Shown: positions 6,801-16,639 of the stretch, piece by piece | Layout of the letters: every line of letters begins with the position of its first letter | Numbering within the stretch: position 1 is the stretch's first letter | Assembly: GCF_003725335.1 (NCBI RefSeq) | Contig: NZ_QIBY01000014.1 | Coordinates: 1-56,391, forward strand | DNA: 56,391 nucleotides | Direction of reading: 5' to 3' | Source of the DNA: Parvibacter caecicola | GTDB lineage: Bacteria > Actinomycetota > Coriobacteriia > Coriobacteriales > Eggerthellaceae | Program-made: the position numbers and the translations under genes | Notes under the pieces: generated by a model | Databases searched by the model: none | What the model saw: only the letters and a program-made list of their open reading frames with translations | Told to the model about the DNA's origin: nothing

Positions 6801-8204
6801 TCATGGGGTGGGGAGGTGGACGGTGAAGGTGGCGCCTTGGCCTTCTTCACTTTGCAGCTCGACGGTGCCGCCGTGGTGGAGGGCGGCGTGCTTCACGATG
6901 GCCAGCCCCAGCCCGGTGCCGCCGGTTTCCTTCGAGCGGCTTTTGTCCAGGCGGTAGAAGCGCTCGAACACCTTGTCCTGGGCATCGGCGGGGATGCCGG
7001 GGCCGCTGTCGCCCACCTGCACCAGTGCCTCTGTGCGCCCTTCGGCATCGAGGGCCGTGGCCGTTTTCACTGTTACGCGGCCGCCGGGGCGGTTGTAGCG
7101 GATGGCGTTTTCTACCAGGTTGTGGATCATCTGCTCCAGCAGGGTTTCGTTGCCCTGCACTTGCGCCGGCTGCAACTGCAGCCCTACGGCCACATCAGCC
7201 TCCCGCGCCAGCGATTCCAGCCGCCCCGCCGCCCGCTCGGCCACCGACGCCAGATTCACCGGCGCCGCTTCGTCGGCGGCGAGGGCCTTTTCGTCCAGCC
7301 GCGATAGAATCAGCACATCGTTAATGAGTGCCCGCATTGCCTGGGACTCCTGGTAGATGACGCTGCCGAATTTCCGCACCTCGTCGGGGGGCACCATGCC
7401 GTTGGCCATCAGCTCGGCGTAGCCGGAAATTACCTGCAGCGGCGTTTTCATTTCATGGGACACGTTGGCGGAGAAGTCGCGACGTAAACTTTCCGCCAGC
7501 GCCAGCTCTTGGTTTTGGGCCCGCAGGGTGCGCTGTTGCGAATCGATGCGTTCCAGCAGCGGTGCCATTTCCGCGTAGCCGCCCCCCTGTAGGGGCGACG
7601 AGGCGTCGATGCGATCGAGCGGCCGCATGAGGTGACGGGTGAGCAGCCGCGACAGGGCAAGCACCAGCGCCACTGCCGCCAACAGCGTAAACGCCACTGG
7701 CACCATCAGCCCGTTGGCGAAAAACGCCACGATGGAGTCGCGGGTTTCGGCCAGTCGTATTACCGAGCCGTCCGAGAGCGGTGCGGCGGCGTAGAGGGTG
7801 TCGGTGCCCACGGTGGCGGACATGCGGCTGGTGGCCCCTTCACCGCTGGCCAGCGCCTCGCGCACTTCGGGGCGGTTGCCGTGGTTTTCCATCTGCGGTG
7901 CGTCGGCTGCCTCAGCAGCGCTGTCGAACAAAACGGTGCCATCGGCGCCCACCAGCGTGTAGCGTACTGTGCCGTCGAATTGCTCGGCCAGCACTGCCGG
8001 CCGCTTCGAGGCAGGTTCACTGTCCAGAAGCACGGCCGCACGGTGGGCCTGGTTCAGCAGCCCGTCGGCTGCTTTATGTTCGAAGGACAGGTAGAAGATG
8101 GCGGCCAGCGCCAGCGAGAAAGCCACAATGCCGGTGAGGGTGAAGGCAAGGATGCTGCGGAAGATGCGCCCCGAGAGGCTGGGGGCGGCGGGGGAGCCCC
8201 TCAT
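6801..8204 (-). CDS. Sensor histidine kinase, PhoR-like
   Basis: A 467-residue protein with two membrane segments (about 14-38 and 166-187) enclosing a ~125-residue extracytoplasmic sensor region. A HisKA domain follows with phospho-acceptor His250 in NVSHEMKTPL, then a HATPase domain with N box (NLVENAIRYN), G1 box (GDSGPGIP), F box (FERFYR) and G2 box (GGTGLGLAIVK). It should phosphorylate the response regulator whose gene overlaps it by four bases. Neighbouring phosphate transport and PHO-like repeats suggest phosphate sensing (inference). Its stop codon lies inside the inverted repeat of the adjacent composite element, so an insertion has abutted or redefined its 3' end. Confidence 0.92.
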   Translation of the reverse strand: MRGSPAAPSLSGRIFRSILAFTLTGIVAFSLALAAIFYLSFEHKAADGLLNQAHRAAVLLDSEPASKRPAVLAEQFDGTVRYTLVGADGTVLFDSAAEAADAPQMENHGNRPEVREALASGEGATSRMSATVGTDTLYAAAPLSDGSVIRLAETRDSIVAFFANGLMVPVAFTLLAAVALVLALSRLLTRHLMRPLDRIDASSPLQGGGYAEMAPLLERIDSQQRTLRAQNQELALAESLRRDFSANVSHEMKTPLQVISGYAELMANGMVPPDEVRKFGSVIYQESQAMRALINDVLILSRLDEKALAADEAAPVNLASVAERAAGRLESLAREADVAVGLQLQPAQVQGNETLLEQMIHNLVENAIRYNRPGGRVTVKTATALDAEGRTEALVQVGDSGPGIPADAQDKVFERFYRLDKSRSKETGGTGLGLAIVKHAALHHGGTVELQSEEGQGATFTVHLPTP

Positions 8205-8968
8205 CGGCCGCCCCCTTCAAACCGGTAGCCCACCCCGCGCACGGTGCTGATGAGGGCTTCGGTGCCGGGGGCCGCTTCGGCCAGCTTCTGGCGCAGGGTC
8301 TTCACGTGGGCGTCCACCGTGCGGGTTTCGCCGGCGAAATGGATGTCCCATACGTCTTGTAGCAGCTGGTTGCGGGTGAGTACCCGCCCTTCGTTTTTCA
8401 TAAGGGCTTCAAGTAGGGCGAACTCTTTAACGGTGAGGGGAACGGGCCGCCCGCCCGCCACTGCGCGATGGGCAGCCAGGTACAAGGAGATGCCGCCGGA
8501 ATGCAGCGGTTGCTCCTCCCTGCGGCTGGGTTCGCCGTGGTTGGCGGGGGCGGCTTCGCCACTGCCCGCTGCCGCGCCGCTGGAAGGCAGCGAGCTTCGG
8601 CGCAGCAGGGCGTTCACCCGCGAGAGCAGCTCCATCATGCCAAAGGGCTTTGCCAGATAGTCGTCGGCGCCAGCATCAAGCCCGCATACGGTGTCGTACT
8701 CGGCGCCTTTCGCGGTGAGCATCATCACCGGCAGCGCGGCGGTGGCGGGGTTTCCCCGCAGTTGCCGCAGCAGTTCCAGCCCGTCGTCGCCGGGCAGCAT
8801 GATGTCCAGCAGCACGGCATCGGGGGGTTCGGCGGCGCACAGGGCGGCGAACCCTGTGCCATCGGGGAAGGTGCGCACCGTGTGCCCGGCCTGGTGCAGG
8901 GCGTAGGCGGCTAAATCGCGAATGTGCTGATCGTCTTCCACGTAGTAGATGAGGCCCTGTGCTGCCAT
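8201..8968 (-). CDS. OmpR/PhoB-family response regulator
   Basis: A 255-residue regulator from the ATG at 8968, preceded by AGAGGG. The receiver domain (1-120) has the acidic pair EDD (11-13), phospho-acceptor Asp55 in LLDIMLPGDDG, and the conserved Lys in AKPFG. A ~40-residue Ser/Gly/Ala-rich linker leads to a winged-helix DNA-binding domain (about 160-252) with PLTVKEFALLEAL and the recognition-helix region TVDAHVKTLRQKL. It is partner to the overlapping histidine kinase. The Na+/phosphate transporter gene lies 38 bp upstream in the same direction, suggesting a phosphate regulon; the stimulus is inferred from context. Confidence 0.93.
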   Translation of the reverse strand: MAAQGLIYYVEDDQHIRDLAAYALHQAGHTVRTFPDGTGFAALCAAEPPDAVLLDIMLPGDDGLELLRQLRGNPATAALPVMMLTAKGAEYDTVCGLDAGADDYLAKPFGMMELLSRVNALLRRSSLPSSGAAAGSGEAAPANHGEPSRREEQPLHSGGISLYLAAHRAVAGGRPVPLTVKEFALLEALMKNEGRVLTRNQLLQDVWDIHFAGETRTVDAHVKTLRQKLAEAAPGTEALISTVRGVGYRFEGGGR

Positions 8969-9006
8969 TTCGCCCTCTTTGCTCGTTCCGCGCTCGGATG
9001 CCTCCA

Positions 9007-10038
9007 TCAGGCGGCGTTGCCGGCCAGCTCGTCGCGGCTGCCCAGCGGGTTGCGCGGGGTTTGGTCTTTCTCGGGAAGTATAGCCGAAACAATTTTCGCC
9101 ATCAGGGGAACGAAGGGAAGCCACAGAGCCGTCATGGTGACGTTGAACAGGGTGTGGGCGTTGGCGATTTGCCGGGCAATCACATCCATCTCGGCGCCAG
9201 TGGGCGGGATGGCGGCCACCACGCTGGCGAACGGCCCCACCAGCCACACGAACAGCAGACAGCCGGACAAGTTGAACAGGCAGTGGGAGAGGGCCACCCG
9301 TTTGGCATCGCGGCTTTGGCCGATAGCGGCCAGCAGCGCGGTGATGGTGGTGCCCAAGTTGTCACCCAAGAGGATAGGGATGGCGCCGTCCAGCCCGATA
9401 ATGCTGCCGCCGTCGGCCGCCGGTTGCGCTGCGAAATTCTGCAGCACCGCGATGGTGGCGCTGGAGCTCTGCACCACTAAGGTCATGATGGTGCCCACGG
9501 CAATGCCCAGCACGGGGATGCCGGTCACTTGGGCAATCATGTCGGTGAACACCGGGTTCTCGGCCAGGGGTTTCATCACGGCGCCCATGGTGTCGATGCC
9601 AAGGAACAGGAGGCCGAAGCCGAACATCGCTTGGCCTCCCAGCTTCAGCCGCCCCTGCTTGGCTAGCTGCATCAGCACAAAGCCGCCGATGACGAAGGCC
9701 AGCACGTAGTCGGAGAGCTTGAAGGCGATGATCTGGGCCGTGATGGTGGTGCCGATGTTGGCGCCCATGATGATGGGGATGGCCTGGGGCAGCCGCATCA
9801 TGCCGGCGCTCACGAAGCCGATGGTCATCACCGTGGTGGCGCTGGAGCTTTGCAGCACCGCGGTGGCCACGGCGCCGGTGATTACCCCCAAAAGGGGGTT
9901 GCGGGTGACGGCGGCCAAAATGCCGCGGATGCGCTCGCCGGCCGCCTCTTGCAAGCCGCCGCTCATCAGCCCCATGCCGTATAGGAAAAGGGCCAGGCCG
10001 CCAAACAGTCCCAGACCCAGTTGCAGCATCTCCTGCAT
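9007..10038 (-). CDS. Na+/phosphate cotransporter (NptA/YjbB-type)
   Basis: A 343-residue membrane protein of the Na/Pi-cotransporter family. It contains the two inverted-topology repeats typical of the family, each with the signature QSSSAT (about residues 63-68 and 188-193), and MGANIGTT/LGDNLGTT motifs. It lacks the PhoU-like C-terminal domain found in longer relatives such as E. coli YjbB. It should couple inorganic phosphate movement to Na+. It is first in a minus-strand operon with the PhoBR-like pair. AGGGAGA precedes the ATG, and three PHO-box-like repeats lie about 100 bp upstream. Confidence 0.92.
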   Translation of the reverse strand: MQEMLQLGLGLFGGLALFLYGMGLMSGGLQEAAGERIRGILAAVTRNPLLGVITGAVATAVLQSSSATTVMTIGFVSAGMMRLPQAIPIIMGANIGTTITAQIIAFKLSDYVLAFVIGGFVLMQLAKQGRLKLGGQAMFGFGLLFLGIDTMGAVMKPLAENPVFTDMIAQVTGIPVLGIAVGTIMTLVVQSSSATIAVLQNFAAQPAADGGSIIGLDGAIPILLGDNLGTTITALLAAIGQSRDAKRVALSHCLFNLSGCLLFVWLVGPFASVVAAIPPTGAEMDVIARQIANAHTLFNVTMTALWLPFVPLMAKIVSAILPEKDQTPRNPLGSRDELAGNAA

Positions 10039-10113
10039 GCGCTCTCCCTTCGCCCCGTCGGGGCCCTGCCCGGGCGCTTTGCGGCGCCCGGCCTTCCGTC
10101 AGATGCTACTTAA

Positions 10114-10165
10114 GATATGAAAGGTGTGCGAGGGGGCGGTGAGAGGTTTGTAAAGAGAGCGTGAA
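10114..10165 (-). promoter_or_regulatory. PHO-box-like direct repeats and promoter
   Basis: Read on the minus strand, TTCACG (10165-10160), TTTACA (10154-10149) and CTCACC (10143-10138) recur every 11 bases with five-base spacers. The third repeat is 18 bases before CATATC (10119-10114), so it occupies the -35 position. This layout matches PhoB/PhoP boxes, which bind the regulator as 11-bp direct repeats overlapping the -35. The rest of the 10039-10412 gap holds only the lactate dehydrogenase terminator. Confidence 0.45.
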
Positions 10166-10276
10166 GTTTTGTGGGGGTGAGGCGGCCAGTTGCGGCAGCG
10201 AGGTTAGATGGAGCGGAGGGGGAGCCCAGGGTGGCCAGAGGCTGGACGCTCTGACGTAAGCGAGGTTTTGGCCGGA

Positions 10277-10326
10277 TAAAAAATAGTCCCTGAGCTGGCA
10301 ATCGATGAGATAATGCCTGCTCAGGG
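10277..10326 (-). terminator. Terminator of L-lactate dehydrogenase
   Basis: On the minus strand CCCTGAGC-A-GGCA pairs with TGCC-A-GCTCAGGG across a 13-base loop, then ACTATTTTTT follows. It lies downstream of ldh and upstream of the phosphate transporter promoter. Confidence 0.8.
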
Positions 10327-10412
10327 GTCTGGACAAAAAACCATTTGCGTCAGGGAGAAACGCCGCAAAACGCCGCGAAATGCCGTAAAGCTCCGGGAAG
10401 CATCGCGAACGC

Positions 10413-11399
10413 CTATTCCGCCGCCTCGCCCGCGTCCGAGCCCGCGCCAATGAGGTCCAGCGCGTCAATCACCTCCCGCAGCATGGCGGCGCTGGCCTTC
10501 AGCTCCTGCTGCTCCTGGTAGTTCAGCGACGGCGGGATGCGCACCTCGATGCCTCTCTTCCCCACGATACAGGGAGTGGAAAGCGCCATATCGGAAATGC
10601 CGTACTCTCCCTGCATGTAATTGGACACCGACAGCACCGATTTCTCGTCTCTCACGATGGCGCCGCAGATGCGGGTGACCGCCATGGCGATGCCGTAGTA
10701 GGTGGCCTTTTTCTTGGCGATGATCTCGTAGGCGGAGTTGCGCACGATGTCGCTCATGGATTGACGAAAGTCATCGTAGCTGCCTTTGGCACGCATGTGG
10801 TAGAAGTCTTCCAGCGGGATGCCGGCCACATGGGCGCTCGACCAGGCGATGAGCTCGCTGTCGCCGTGCTCGCCCAAGATGCGGGCGTGTACGTTGCGCG
10901 GATCCACCGACAGCTTCTCGCCAATGATGTGCTTCAAACGGCCGGTGTCCAGCACGGTGCCGCTGCCGATTACCCGCGACTCCGGCAGCCCCGAGAGCTT
11001 CACCGTCACATAGGTGAGGATGTCCACCGGGTTCGACACCACCAAAATGATGCCGGCGCACTGGCGTGCGCGAATCTCCCCCAAGATGCCCTTGAACACC
11101 TCGACGTTCTTGTTCACCAGGTCGATGCGGGTTTCGCCAGGTTTCTGGCCGATGCCAGCCGTGATGATGATCACGGCGGCGTCGGCTATGTCGTCATAGC
11201 TGCCGGCGTAGATCTCCATGGGGCTGGAGAATGCCGTGCCGTGGGAGATGTCCAGCGCTTCGCCTTCGGCTCGGGCGTGGTCCACGTCCAGCAACACCAT
11301 CTCGGTAAAAAGCCCCGACTCCATGAGGGCAAAGGCCGAGGCGGAGCCCACGAACCCGCATCCGATGATGGCCACTTTCCGGTTGTTGACTTCCTCCAT
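10413..11399 (-). CDS. ldh: L-lactate dehydrogenase
   Basis: A 328-residue NAD-dependent dehydrogenase interconverting pyruvate and L-lactate. The Rossmann motif is GCGFVGSA near the N-terminus. The substrate loop reads GIGQKPGETR; the Gln in this loop marks lactate rather than malate specificity (malate dehydrogenases have Arg). The catalytic motif GEHGDSE is intact. The ATG at 11399 follows AAAGGA with normal spacing; the longer open frame to 11447 is upstream sequence. It appears monocistronic and ends at a strong terminator. It would re-oxidise NADH during fermentation. Confidence 0.93.
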   Translation of the reverse strand: MEEVNNRKVAIIGCGFVGSASAFALMESGLFTEMVLLDVDHARAEGEALDISHGTAFSSPMEIYAGSYDDIADAAVIIITAGIGQKPGETRIDLVNKNVEVFKGILGEIRARQCAGIILVVSNPVDILTYVTVKLSGLPESRVIGSGTVLDTGRLKHIIGEKLSVDPRNVHARILGEHGDSELIAWSSAHVAGIPLEDFYHMRAKGSYDDFRQSMSDIVRNSAYEIIAKKKATYYGIAMAVTRICGAIVRDEKSVLSVSNYMQGEYGISDMALSTPCIVGKRGIEVRIPPSLNYQEQQELKASAAMLREVIDALDLIGAGSDAGEAAE

Positions 11400-11599
11400 T
11401 GCGTGTCCTTTCTCGCGGCCCCGATGGGGCGTTTTCGTCAGGGTCATTGTAGAGGCCTCCCCACACGGCGGCGGCGTCCGTCACCAATCAGTTAGGCGTC
11501 TGGCGCATGGTTGTCCTGGCGGCGCCCTGTCCCGGTTGCATGGCGCATGAATATTCGCTGCTGGCAGGAAATGGTGGGGTCACGACAGATAAAACCCCC

Positions 11600-11605
11600 T
11601 ATAAT
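11600..11605 (+). promoter_or_regulatory. -10 box for the activase gene
   Basis: A perfect TATAAT lies about 60 bases before the preferred start. No recognisable -35 is present at 16-18 bases upstream, so only the -10 is claimed. Confidence 0.45.
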
Positions 11606-11668
11606 TCTAAGGTTGAAAAAGAATAGAACCGGATGGTTTTTCGGGGGCCGAGGAGGGCCCGGTTTACG

Positions 11669-14600
11669 ATGCTGAAGAACAACAAAGTGAATAACTATGT
11701 AACGGTGGGACAGGAAGAGGCGGCCAATCAGTGCGCTGTGCGGGTGACCCGCGTGGAGGAGGCCGAAGCGGCGCCCGCAAACGCCTCTTTGACCTTCGCC
11801 ATGGCTGACGCGCCGGAGGCGACGGGGGAAGAGGTGCTGCACATCGGCATCGACGTGGGTTCCACCACGGTGAAGCTGGCGGTGCTGGACAACAGCTGCG
11901 AGATACTGTGGGCGGTGTACCGCCGCCACCACGCCGATGTGCGCGCCACCATCGTGGAGGTGCTGAAAGAGGCGGCGGCCCAATTCCCCACGCGTCTCAT
12001 GACCATCGCCATTACCGGCTCGGGCGGCCTGCTGCTTTCCCAGTGGCTGTCTATCGAGTTCGTGCAGGAGGTGATCGCCTCCAAAACCGCCGTGGAAACC
12101 TTCATCCCCGCCACCGACGTGGCCATCGAGCTGGGGGGCGAGGATGCGAAGATTATCTACTTCGACAACGGCATCGAGCAGCGCATGAACGGCACCTGTG
12201 CCGGCGGCACCGGCGCCTTCATCGACCAGATGGCGGCGCTGCTGGACACCGACGCCGGCGGCCTGAACGAGCTGGCCAAAAGCCACACCACCATTTACCC
12301 CATCGCCAGCCGCTGCGGCGTGTTCGCCAAAACCGACGTGCAGCCGCTGCTGAACGAGGGGGCCCGCAAGGAGGACATCGCCGCCTCCATCTTCCAATCA
12401 GTGGTAACCCAAACCATCTCCGGCCTTGCCTGCGGGCGCCCCATCAGGGGAAACGTGGCGTTTTTGGGCGGTCCGCTGCAGTATCTGCCCCAGTTGCGCG
12501 AGCGGTTCTACGAAACCCTGGGGCTTGCCGACGAGGCCATTATCGTGCCCGATAACGCGCACCTGTTCGTGGCCTGCGGTTGCGCCCTGGCCGGAGCTGC
12601 GGCCGGCGCCAAGGTGGAGCGGCTGGCGGATGTGCTGAAGCGGCTGGAGAACTTGGGCGACATGCAAGGCTCTGAAGTGGTGCGCTTGGCGCCGCTTTTT
12701 GCCGACGAGCAGAGCTATGCCCGGTTCAAGGCCCGCCACGACCAGGAAAAGGTGCGCCGCGCCTCCCTGGAAGACTACCGCGGTGTGGCGTTCTTGGGCA
12801 TCGACGCCGGTTCCACCACCTTCAAGGCGGCTCTCATTTCCGAGTCGGGTGAGCTTCTGTGGAGCACCTATGCCTCCAACAAGGGCGATGTGCTGAAGTG
12901 CGCCAAGGCGGCCCTGGCCCAGCTTTACCGTGCGCTTCCCACCGACGAGGCGGCCCGTCCGCTGGTGACAATCGGCCACGCCACTGTGACCGGTTACGGC
13001 GAGGGGCTGCTGCTGGAAGCGCTGCGGGTGGATTCCGGCGAAATCGAGACGGTGGCCCACCTGCGCGGCGCCCAGGAAATGCTGCCGGGGGTGGAGTTCA
13101 TCCTCGACATCGGCGGCCAGGACATGAAGTGCCTGCGGGTGAAAGACGGCGTGATCGACTCCATCATGCTCAACGAGGCCTGTTCGTCCGGCTGCGGCAG
13201 CTTCATCGAGTCGTTCGCGAGCGGGTTGAATCTCGACGTGGCGGAATTCGCGAAAACCGCCATTGCCGCCGAGAACCCGGTGGATCTGGGCAGCCGTTGC
13301 ACCGTGTTCATGAACTCCCGCGTGAAGCAGGCGCAGAAGGAAGGGGCGACGGTGGGCGACATCGCCGCCGGCCTGGCCATTTCCGTTATCAAGAACGCCC
13401 TGTTCAAGGTGATTAAAATCCGCGACCCGCGTGACGTGGGCACCAAAGTTATCGTGCAGGGCGGCACGTTTTTGAACGACGCGGTGCTGCGCGCCTTCGA
13501 GCAGTTGTCGGAAGTGGACGCGGTGCGCCCCGACATCGCCGGCAACATGGGCGCCTTCGGCGCGGCGCTTCTGGCCCGCGACCGCTACGAGGATAAGCGC
13601 CGCCACACCGAGGGAGTGCCCCTGTCGCCGGACGTGGGCCCGAAGGTTTTCACGAGCGGGTTGTTGTCCCTCGCCGAGATCGAGGCCCTGGCCCCCACCC
13701 ATAAGACCGTGCGCTGCAAGGGCTGCTCCAACGCCTGCCTGCTCACGGTGAACGACTTCGGCCGCGATCCGGCCACGGGCGTCCGCCGCCGCTTCATCAC
13801 CGGCAACCGCTGCGAGAAGGGCGAGAGCCTGGGCACCGGCACCGAGAAGTCCGACGTGCCGAATCTCTTCGAGTGGAAGTCCCGGCGACTCTTCGACGCC
13901 TACGAGCCCATCCCCACAGAAGACGCCTGCGGCACCGTGGGCATCCCGCGGGCCCTCAACCTGTACGAGAACTACCCCTTCTGGTTCACGTTCTTCACGA
14001 AGCTCGGCTACCGGGTGGTGCTGTCCGACCCCTCCACGAAGAAGACCTACGAGGCTGGCATCGAGTCTATGCCGTCGGAGTCGGTGTGCTATCCGGCAAA
14101 GCTCTCCCACGGCCACATCATGAACTTGCTGGCCAAGGAAGGCGACGACGCCGTGGACTTCATCTGGATGCCCTGCAGCAAGTGGGAGCGCCAGGAGGAC
14201 GAGACGGCGGGCAACCATTTCAACTGTCCCATCGTGGCCAGCTACCCCGAGGCGCTGCGCCTGAACATCGACGAGCTGCGGGAGGCGCCCGTGGCCTTCG
14301 TCGCCCCCTGGCTGCCCTACCACGACAAGGACAAGCTGAAAGAACGCCTGTACGCCGAGCTGACCGGCACCTTCCGCGATGAGGTGGGGGCCCACGAGTT
14401 CCCCATCACCCAGAAGCAGATCGACGACGCCGTGGACGCTGCCTGGGCCGAGGATGAGGCCTTCAAGCGCGACATCCGTCGCAAGGGCGTGGAAACCCTG
14501 GCCTGGATGGAGGAGACCGGCACCCGCGGTATTGTGCTGGCGGGTCGCCCCTACCACCAGGACCCGGAGATCAACCACGCCATTCCCGAGCTGCTCACCA

Positions 14601-16438
14601 GCTTCGGCCTGGCGGTGCTCACGGAAGATTCCGTGGCCCATCTGGGGCAACTGGAACGCCCCATCCGCGTGGTGGACCAGTGGATGTACCACACGCGCCT
14701 CTACGCGGCGGCCAAGGTGGTCACCCAGCGCAAGGATCTGGACCTCATCCAGCTGAACTCCTTCGGCTGCGGTTTGGACGCCCTGACCACCGACCAGGTG
14801 CAGGAGGTGCTGGAGGCGGCCGGCAAGGTGTACACCGTGCTGAAGATCGACGAGGTGTCAAACCTGGGCGCCGCCCGCATCCGCGTGCGCAGCCTGCTCG
14901 CAGCTTTGAAGGACCAGGCGGACCGTGAGGCGGAGGCCCTTTCCGACGCCCGCGCCGAGGGGCGCGCCTGCCCTGCCGCCTCCATCAAGCTGGAGGACGT
15001 GGACAAGCTGGTACCGGAATCTTTCACCGAGAAAGCCGACGGCGTGACCGCCGCCGCCGAGGTGGAGCAGCGCGAGGGCGCCTCCACCGAGTTTGAGCGC
15101 GTGCAGTTCACCGAGGAAATGCGCGACGCGGGCTACACCATCTTAGCGCCCCAAATGGCTCCCTACCATTTCGAGCTTTTGGTGCCCATCTTCAGGCGCG
15201 CCGGCTACAACGCGGTGCTGCTGCCCTCGGTGGACCACGGCGCGGTGGACGCGGGCCTGAAGTATGTGAACAACGACATCTGCTACCCGTCCATCCTGGT
15301 CACCGGCCAGATCATGGAAGCGGTGCTGTCGGGAAAGTACGACACCGACAAGCTGGCCGTACTCATCACCCAGACCGGCGGCGGCTGCCGCGCCACCAAC
15401 TACATCTCGCTCATCCGCAAGGCGCTGAAATCGGTGGGGCTCGGACATATCCCCGTCATTGCCATTTCGTTCAAGGACTTAGGCGAGGAGAATCCCGGCT
15501 TCAAGATCACGCCGAAGATGCTCTACCAGGCCATCTACGCGCTGCAGTACGGCGACTTGCTCATGATGTGCCTGTACCGCACGCGTCCCTACGAGGTGGA
15601 GCCCGGCAGCGCCAACCGCCTGTTCGACTACTGGATGGACGCCTGCAAGCACCAGCTCGAGCGCGGCGTGCGCCAGTCGGAGTTCCGCCGCACGGTGCGC
15701 CGTATCGTGGAGGACTTCGACACCCTGCCGCTGGCCGGCGAGGGCACCAAGCCCCGCGTGGGCGTGGTGGGCGAGATCCTCGTGAAGTTCCATCCCACGG
15801 CCAACAACCAGATCGTGGACGTCATCGAGCGCGAGGGCTGCGAGGCCGTGGTGCCCGGGCTCATCGAGTTCTTCCTGTTCGGCATCGCCGGCGGCATCTT
15901 CCAGCAGCCCATCGGCAAGTCGAAGAAGAGCGCGCTGGGCAGCCGCCTCGGCCTGGCCGCGGTGAAGAAGCTGCGCAAGCCGGTGAGCGATGCCCTGGAG
16001 AAGAGTGCCCGCTTCCACCCGCCGGCGGACATCTACGAGCTGGCCGAGTACGCCGAGGAGATTTTGTCTCTGTGCAACTCCATGGGCGAGGGGTGGCTGC
16101 TCACCGCCGAGATGGTGGAGCTCATCCGCAGCGGCTGCCCGAACGTGGTGTGCACCCAGCCCTTCGCGTGCCTGCCGAACCACGTGGTGGGCAAGGCCAC
16201 CATCAAGGAGCTGCGCCGCCGCTACCCCGAGAGCAACATCGTGGCAGTGGACTACGACCCCGGCGCTTCCGAGGTGAACCAACTGAATCGCATCAAGCTG
16301 ATGATTGCGGTGGCCAAGGCCAACCTCGCCGAGAAGGAGGCCCAGGCCAAGGCGGCCCGCGATGCTTTTGTGGGCGACGTGGACAAGCGGGCCCGCGCCC
16401 AGGAAGTGGGCCAGTTCGAGGCGGAAATTCAGAACTAG
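11669..16438 (+). CDS. Giant 2-hydroxyacyl-CoA dehydratase activase (tandem BadF/HgdC, DUF2229, HgdB-like)
   Basis: A 1589-residue protein from the ATG at 11669 (GAGGAGGG upstream; an ATG at 11633 would add 12 residues). Two ASKHA ATPase modules begin at [10 protein letters not shown] and [10 protein letters not shown]. Each has both cysteine motifs that hold the bridging [4Fe-4S] cluster in HgdC: CAGGTGAF with RCGVF, and CSSGCGSF with RCTVF. A Cys pair (CKGCSNAC) leads to a DUF2229-type region ([19 protein letters not shown]) and then an HgdB-like C-terminal half. HgdC-type activators drive one electron into a dehydratase using ATP. Here activator and dehydratase-like parts are fused. The substrate is unknown and no separate dehydratase genes lie nearby. 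Confidence 0.88.
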   Translation: MLKNNKVNNYVTVGQEEAANQCAVRVTRVEEAEAAPANASLTFAMADAPEATGEEVLHIGIDVGSTTVKLAVLDNSCEILWAVYRRHHADVRATIVEVLKEAAAQFPTRLMTIAITGSGGLLLSQWLSIEFVQEVIASKTAVETFIPATDVAIELGGEDAKIIYFDNGIEQRMNGTCAGGTGAFIDQMAALLDTDAGGLNELAKSHTTIYPIASRCGVFAKTDVQPLLNEGARKEDIAASIFQSVVTQTISGLACGRPIRGNVAFLGGPLQYLPQLRERFYETLGLADEAIIVPDNAHLFVACGCALAGAAAGAKVERLADVLKRLENLGDMQGSEVVRLAPLFADEQSYARFKARHDQEKVRRASLEDYRGVAFLGIDAGSTTFKAALISESGELLWSTYASNKGDVLKCAKAALAQLYRALPTDEAARPLVTIGHATVTGYGEGLLLEALRVDSGEIETVAHLRGAQEMLPGVEFILDIGGQDMKCLRVKDGVIDSIMLNEACSSGCGSFIESFASGLNLDVAEFAKTAIAAENPVDLGSRCTVFMNSRVKQAQKEGATVGDIAAGLAISVIKNALFKVIKIRDPRDVGTKVIVQGGTFLNDAVLRAFEQLSEVDAVRPDIAGNMGAFGAALLARDRYEDKRRHTEGVPLSPDVGPKVFTSGLLSLAEIEALAPTHKTVRCKGCSNACLLTVNDFGRDPATGVRRRFITGNRCEKGESLGTGTEKSDVPNLFEWKSRRLFDAYEPIPTEDACGTVGIPRALNLYENYPFWFTFFTKLGYRVVLSDPSTKKTYEAGIESMPSESVCYPAKLSHGHIMNLLAKEGDDAVDFIWMPCSKWERQEDETAGNHFNCPIVASYPEALRLNIDELREAPVAFVAPWLPYHDKDKLKERLYAELTGTFRDEVGAHEFPITQKQIDDAVDAAWAEDEAFKRDIRRKGVETLAWMEETGTRGIVLAGRPYHQDPEINHAIPELLTSFGLAVLTEDSVAHLGQLERPIRVVDQWMYHTRLYAAAKVVTQRKDLDLIQLNSFGCGLDALTTDQVQEVLEAAGKVYTVLKIDEVSNLGAARIRVRSLLAALKDQADREAEALSDARAEGRACPAASIKLEDVDKLVPESFTEKADGVTAAAEVEQREGASTEFERVQFTEEMRDAGYTILAPQMAPYHFELLVPIFRRAGYNAVLLPSVDHGAVDAGLKYVNNDICYPSILVTGQIMEAVLSGKYDTDKLAVLITQTGGGCRATNYISLIRKALKSVGLGHIPVIAISFKDLGEENPGFKITPKMLYQAIYALQYGDLLMMCLYRTRPYEVEPGSANRLFDYWMDACKHQLERGVRQSEFRRTVRRIVEDFDTLPLAGEGTKPRVGVVGEILVKFHPTANNQIVDVIEREGCEAVVPGLIEFFLFGIAGGIFQQPIGKSKKSALGSRLGLAAVKKLRKPVSDALEKSARFHPPADIYELAEYAEEILSLCNSMGEGWLLTAEMVELIRSGCPNVVCTQPFACLPNHVVGKATIKELRRRYPESNIVAVDYDPGASEVNQLNRIKLMIAVAKANLAEKEAQAKAARDAFVGDVDKRARAQEVGQFEAEIQN

Positions 16439-16448
16439 CGCAGCGCGT

Positions 16449-16480
16449 GGGGGCGGCCTTCGCTGGCCGCCCCCGCTTTT
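16449..16480 (+). terminator. Terminator of the activase gene
   Basis: GGGGGCGGCC (16449-16458) pairs perfectly with GGCCGCCCCC (16465-16474) around TTCGCT, followed by GCTTTT. Confidence 0.88.
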
Positions 16481-16627
16481 GCCGCCGCCAATCCGCCCGC
16501 ATTTCGCCCCGGCCGCCAATCCGTCCGCACCCGTAGCTGGCGCCTCGTTTCGCCTCGCGCTTTGCCCCCGCGTTTTACCCTTTGCCGCTGCCCTTGCTGT
16601 GGGCGGGGTGCCTGGCGGGGCGAGGGG

Positions 16628-16639
16628 TATAATCTCCCT
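16628..16639 (+). promoter_or_regulatory. rsmI: -10 box implying a leaderless rsmI transcript
   Basis: A perfect TATAAT (16628-16633) ends six bases before the rsmI ATG, placing the transcription start on or beside the start codon. No ribosome-binding site precedes this ATG. A -35 box was not recognised. Confidence 0.5.

Larger units (their letters stand above)
6482..6805. repeat. 324-bp composite palindromic element with terminal inverted repeats
   Basis: The ends are a 26-bp inverted repeat: 6482-6507 (core GACAGGGGACGGGGATAA) and 6780-6805, matching at 25 of 26 positions. Each end also has TGACA/TGTCA arms of its own. Inside are a structured element (6527-6660), a GTGCCA-AAAGTGAACG-type palindrome (6675-6701) and a TTTAGGC-type palindrome (6723-6754). 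No transposase or convincing gene lies inside. The right end overlaps the last bases of the histidine kinase gene and supplies its stop codon (6801-6803). This looks like a MITE/REP-type non-autonomous element; that is inference. Confidence 0.75.

Noticed and set aside
6205-6805. tRNA-associated integrated island
   Set aside because: No integrase, no duplicated tRNA 3' end and no cargo genes; only non-coding palindromes follow the tRNA.
12398-14692. 764-codon open frame antisense to the activase
   Set aside because: Composition (His, Gln, Arg rich, no domain) is that of a high-GC antisense shadow; the plus-strand frame has clear motifs throughout.
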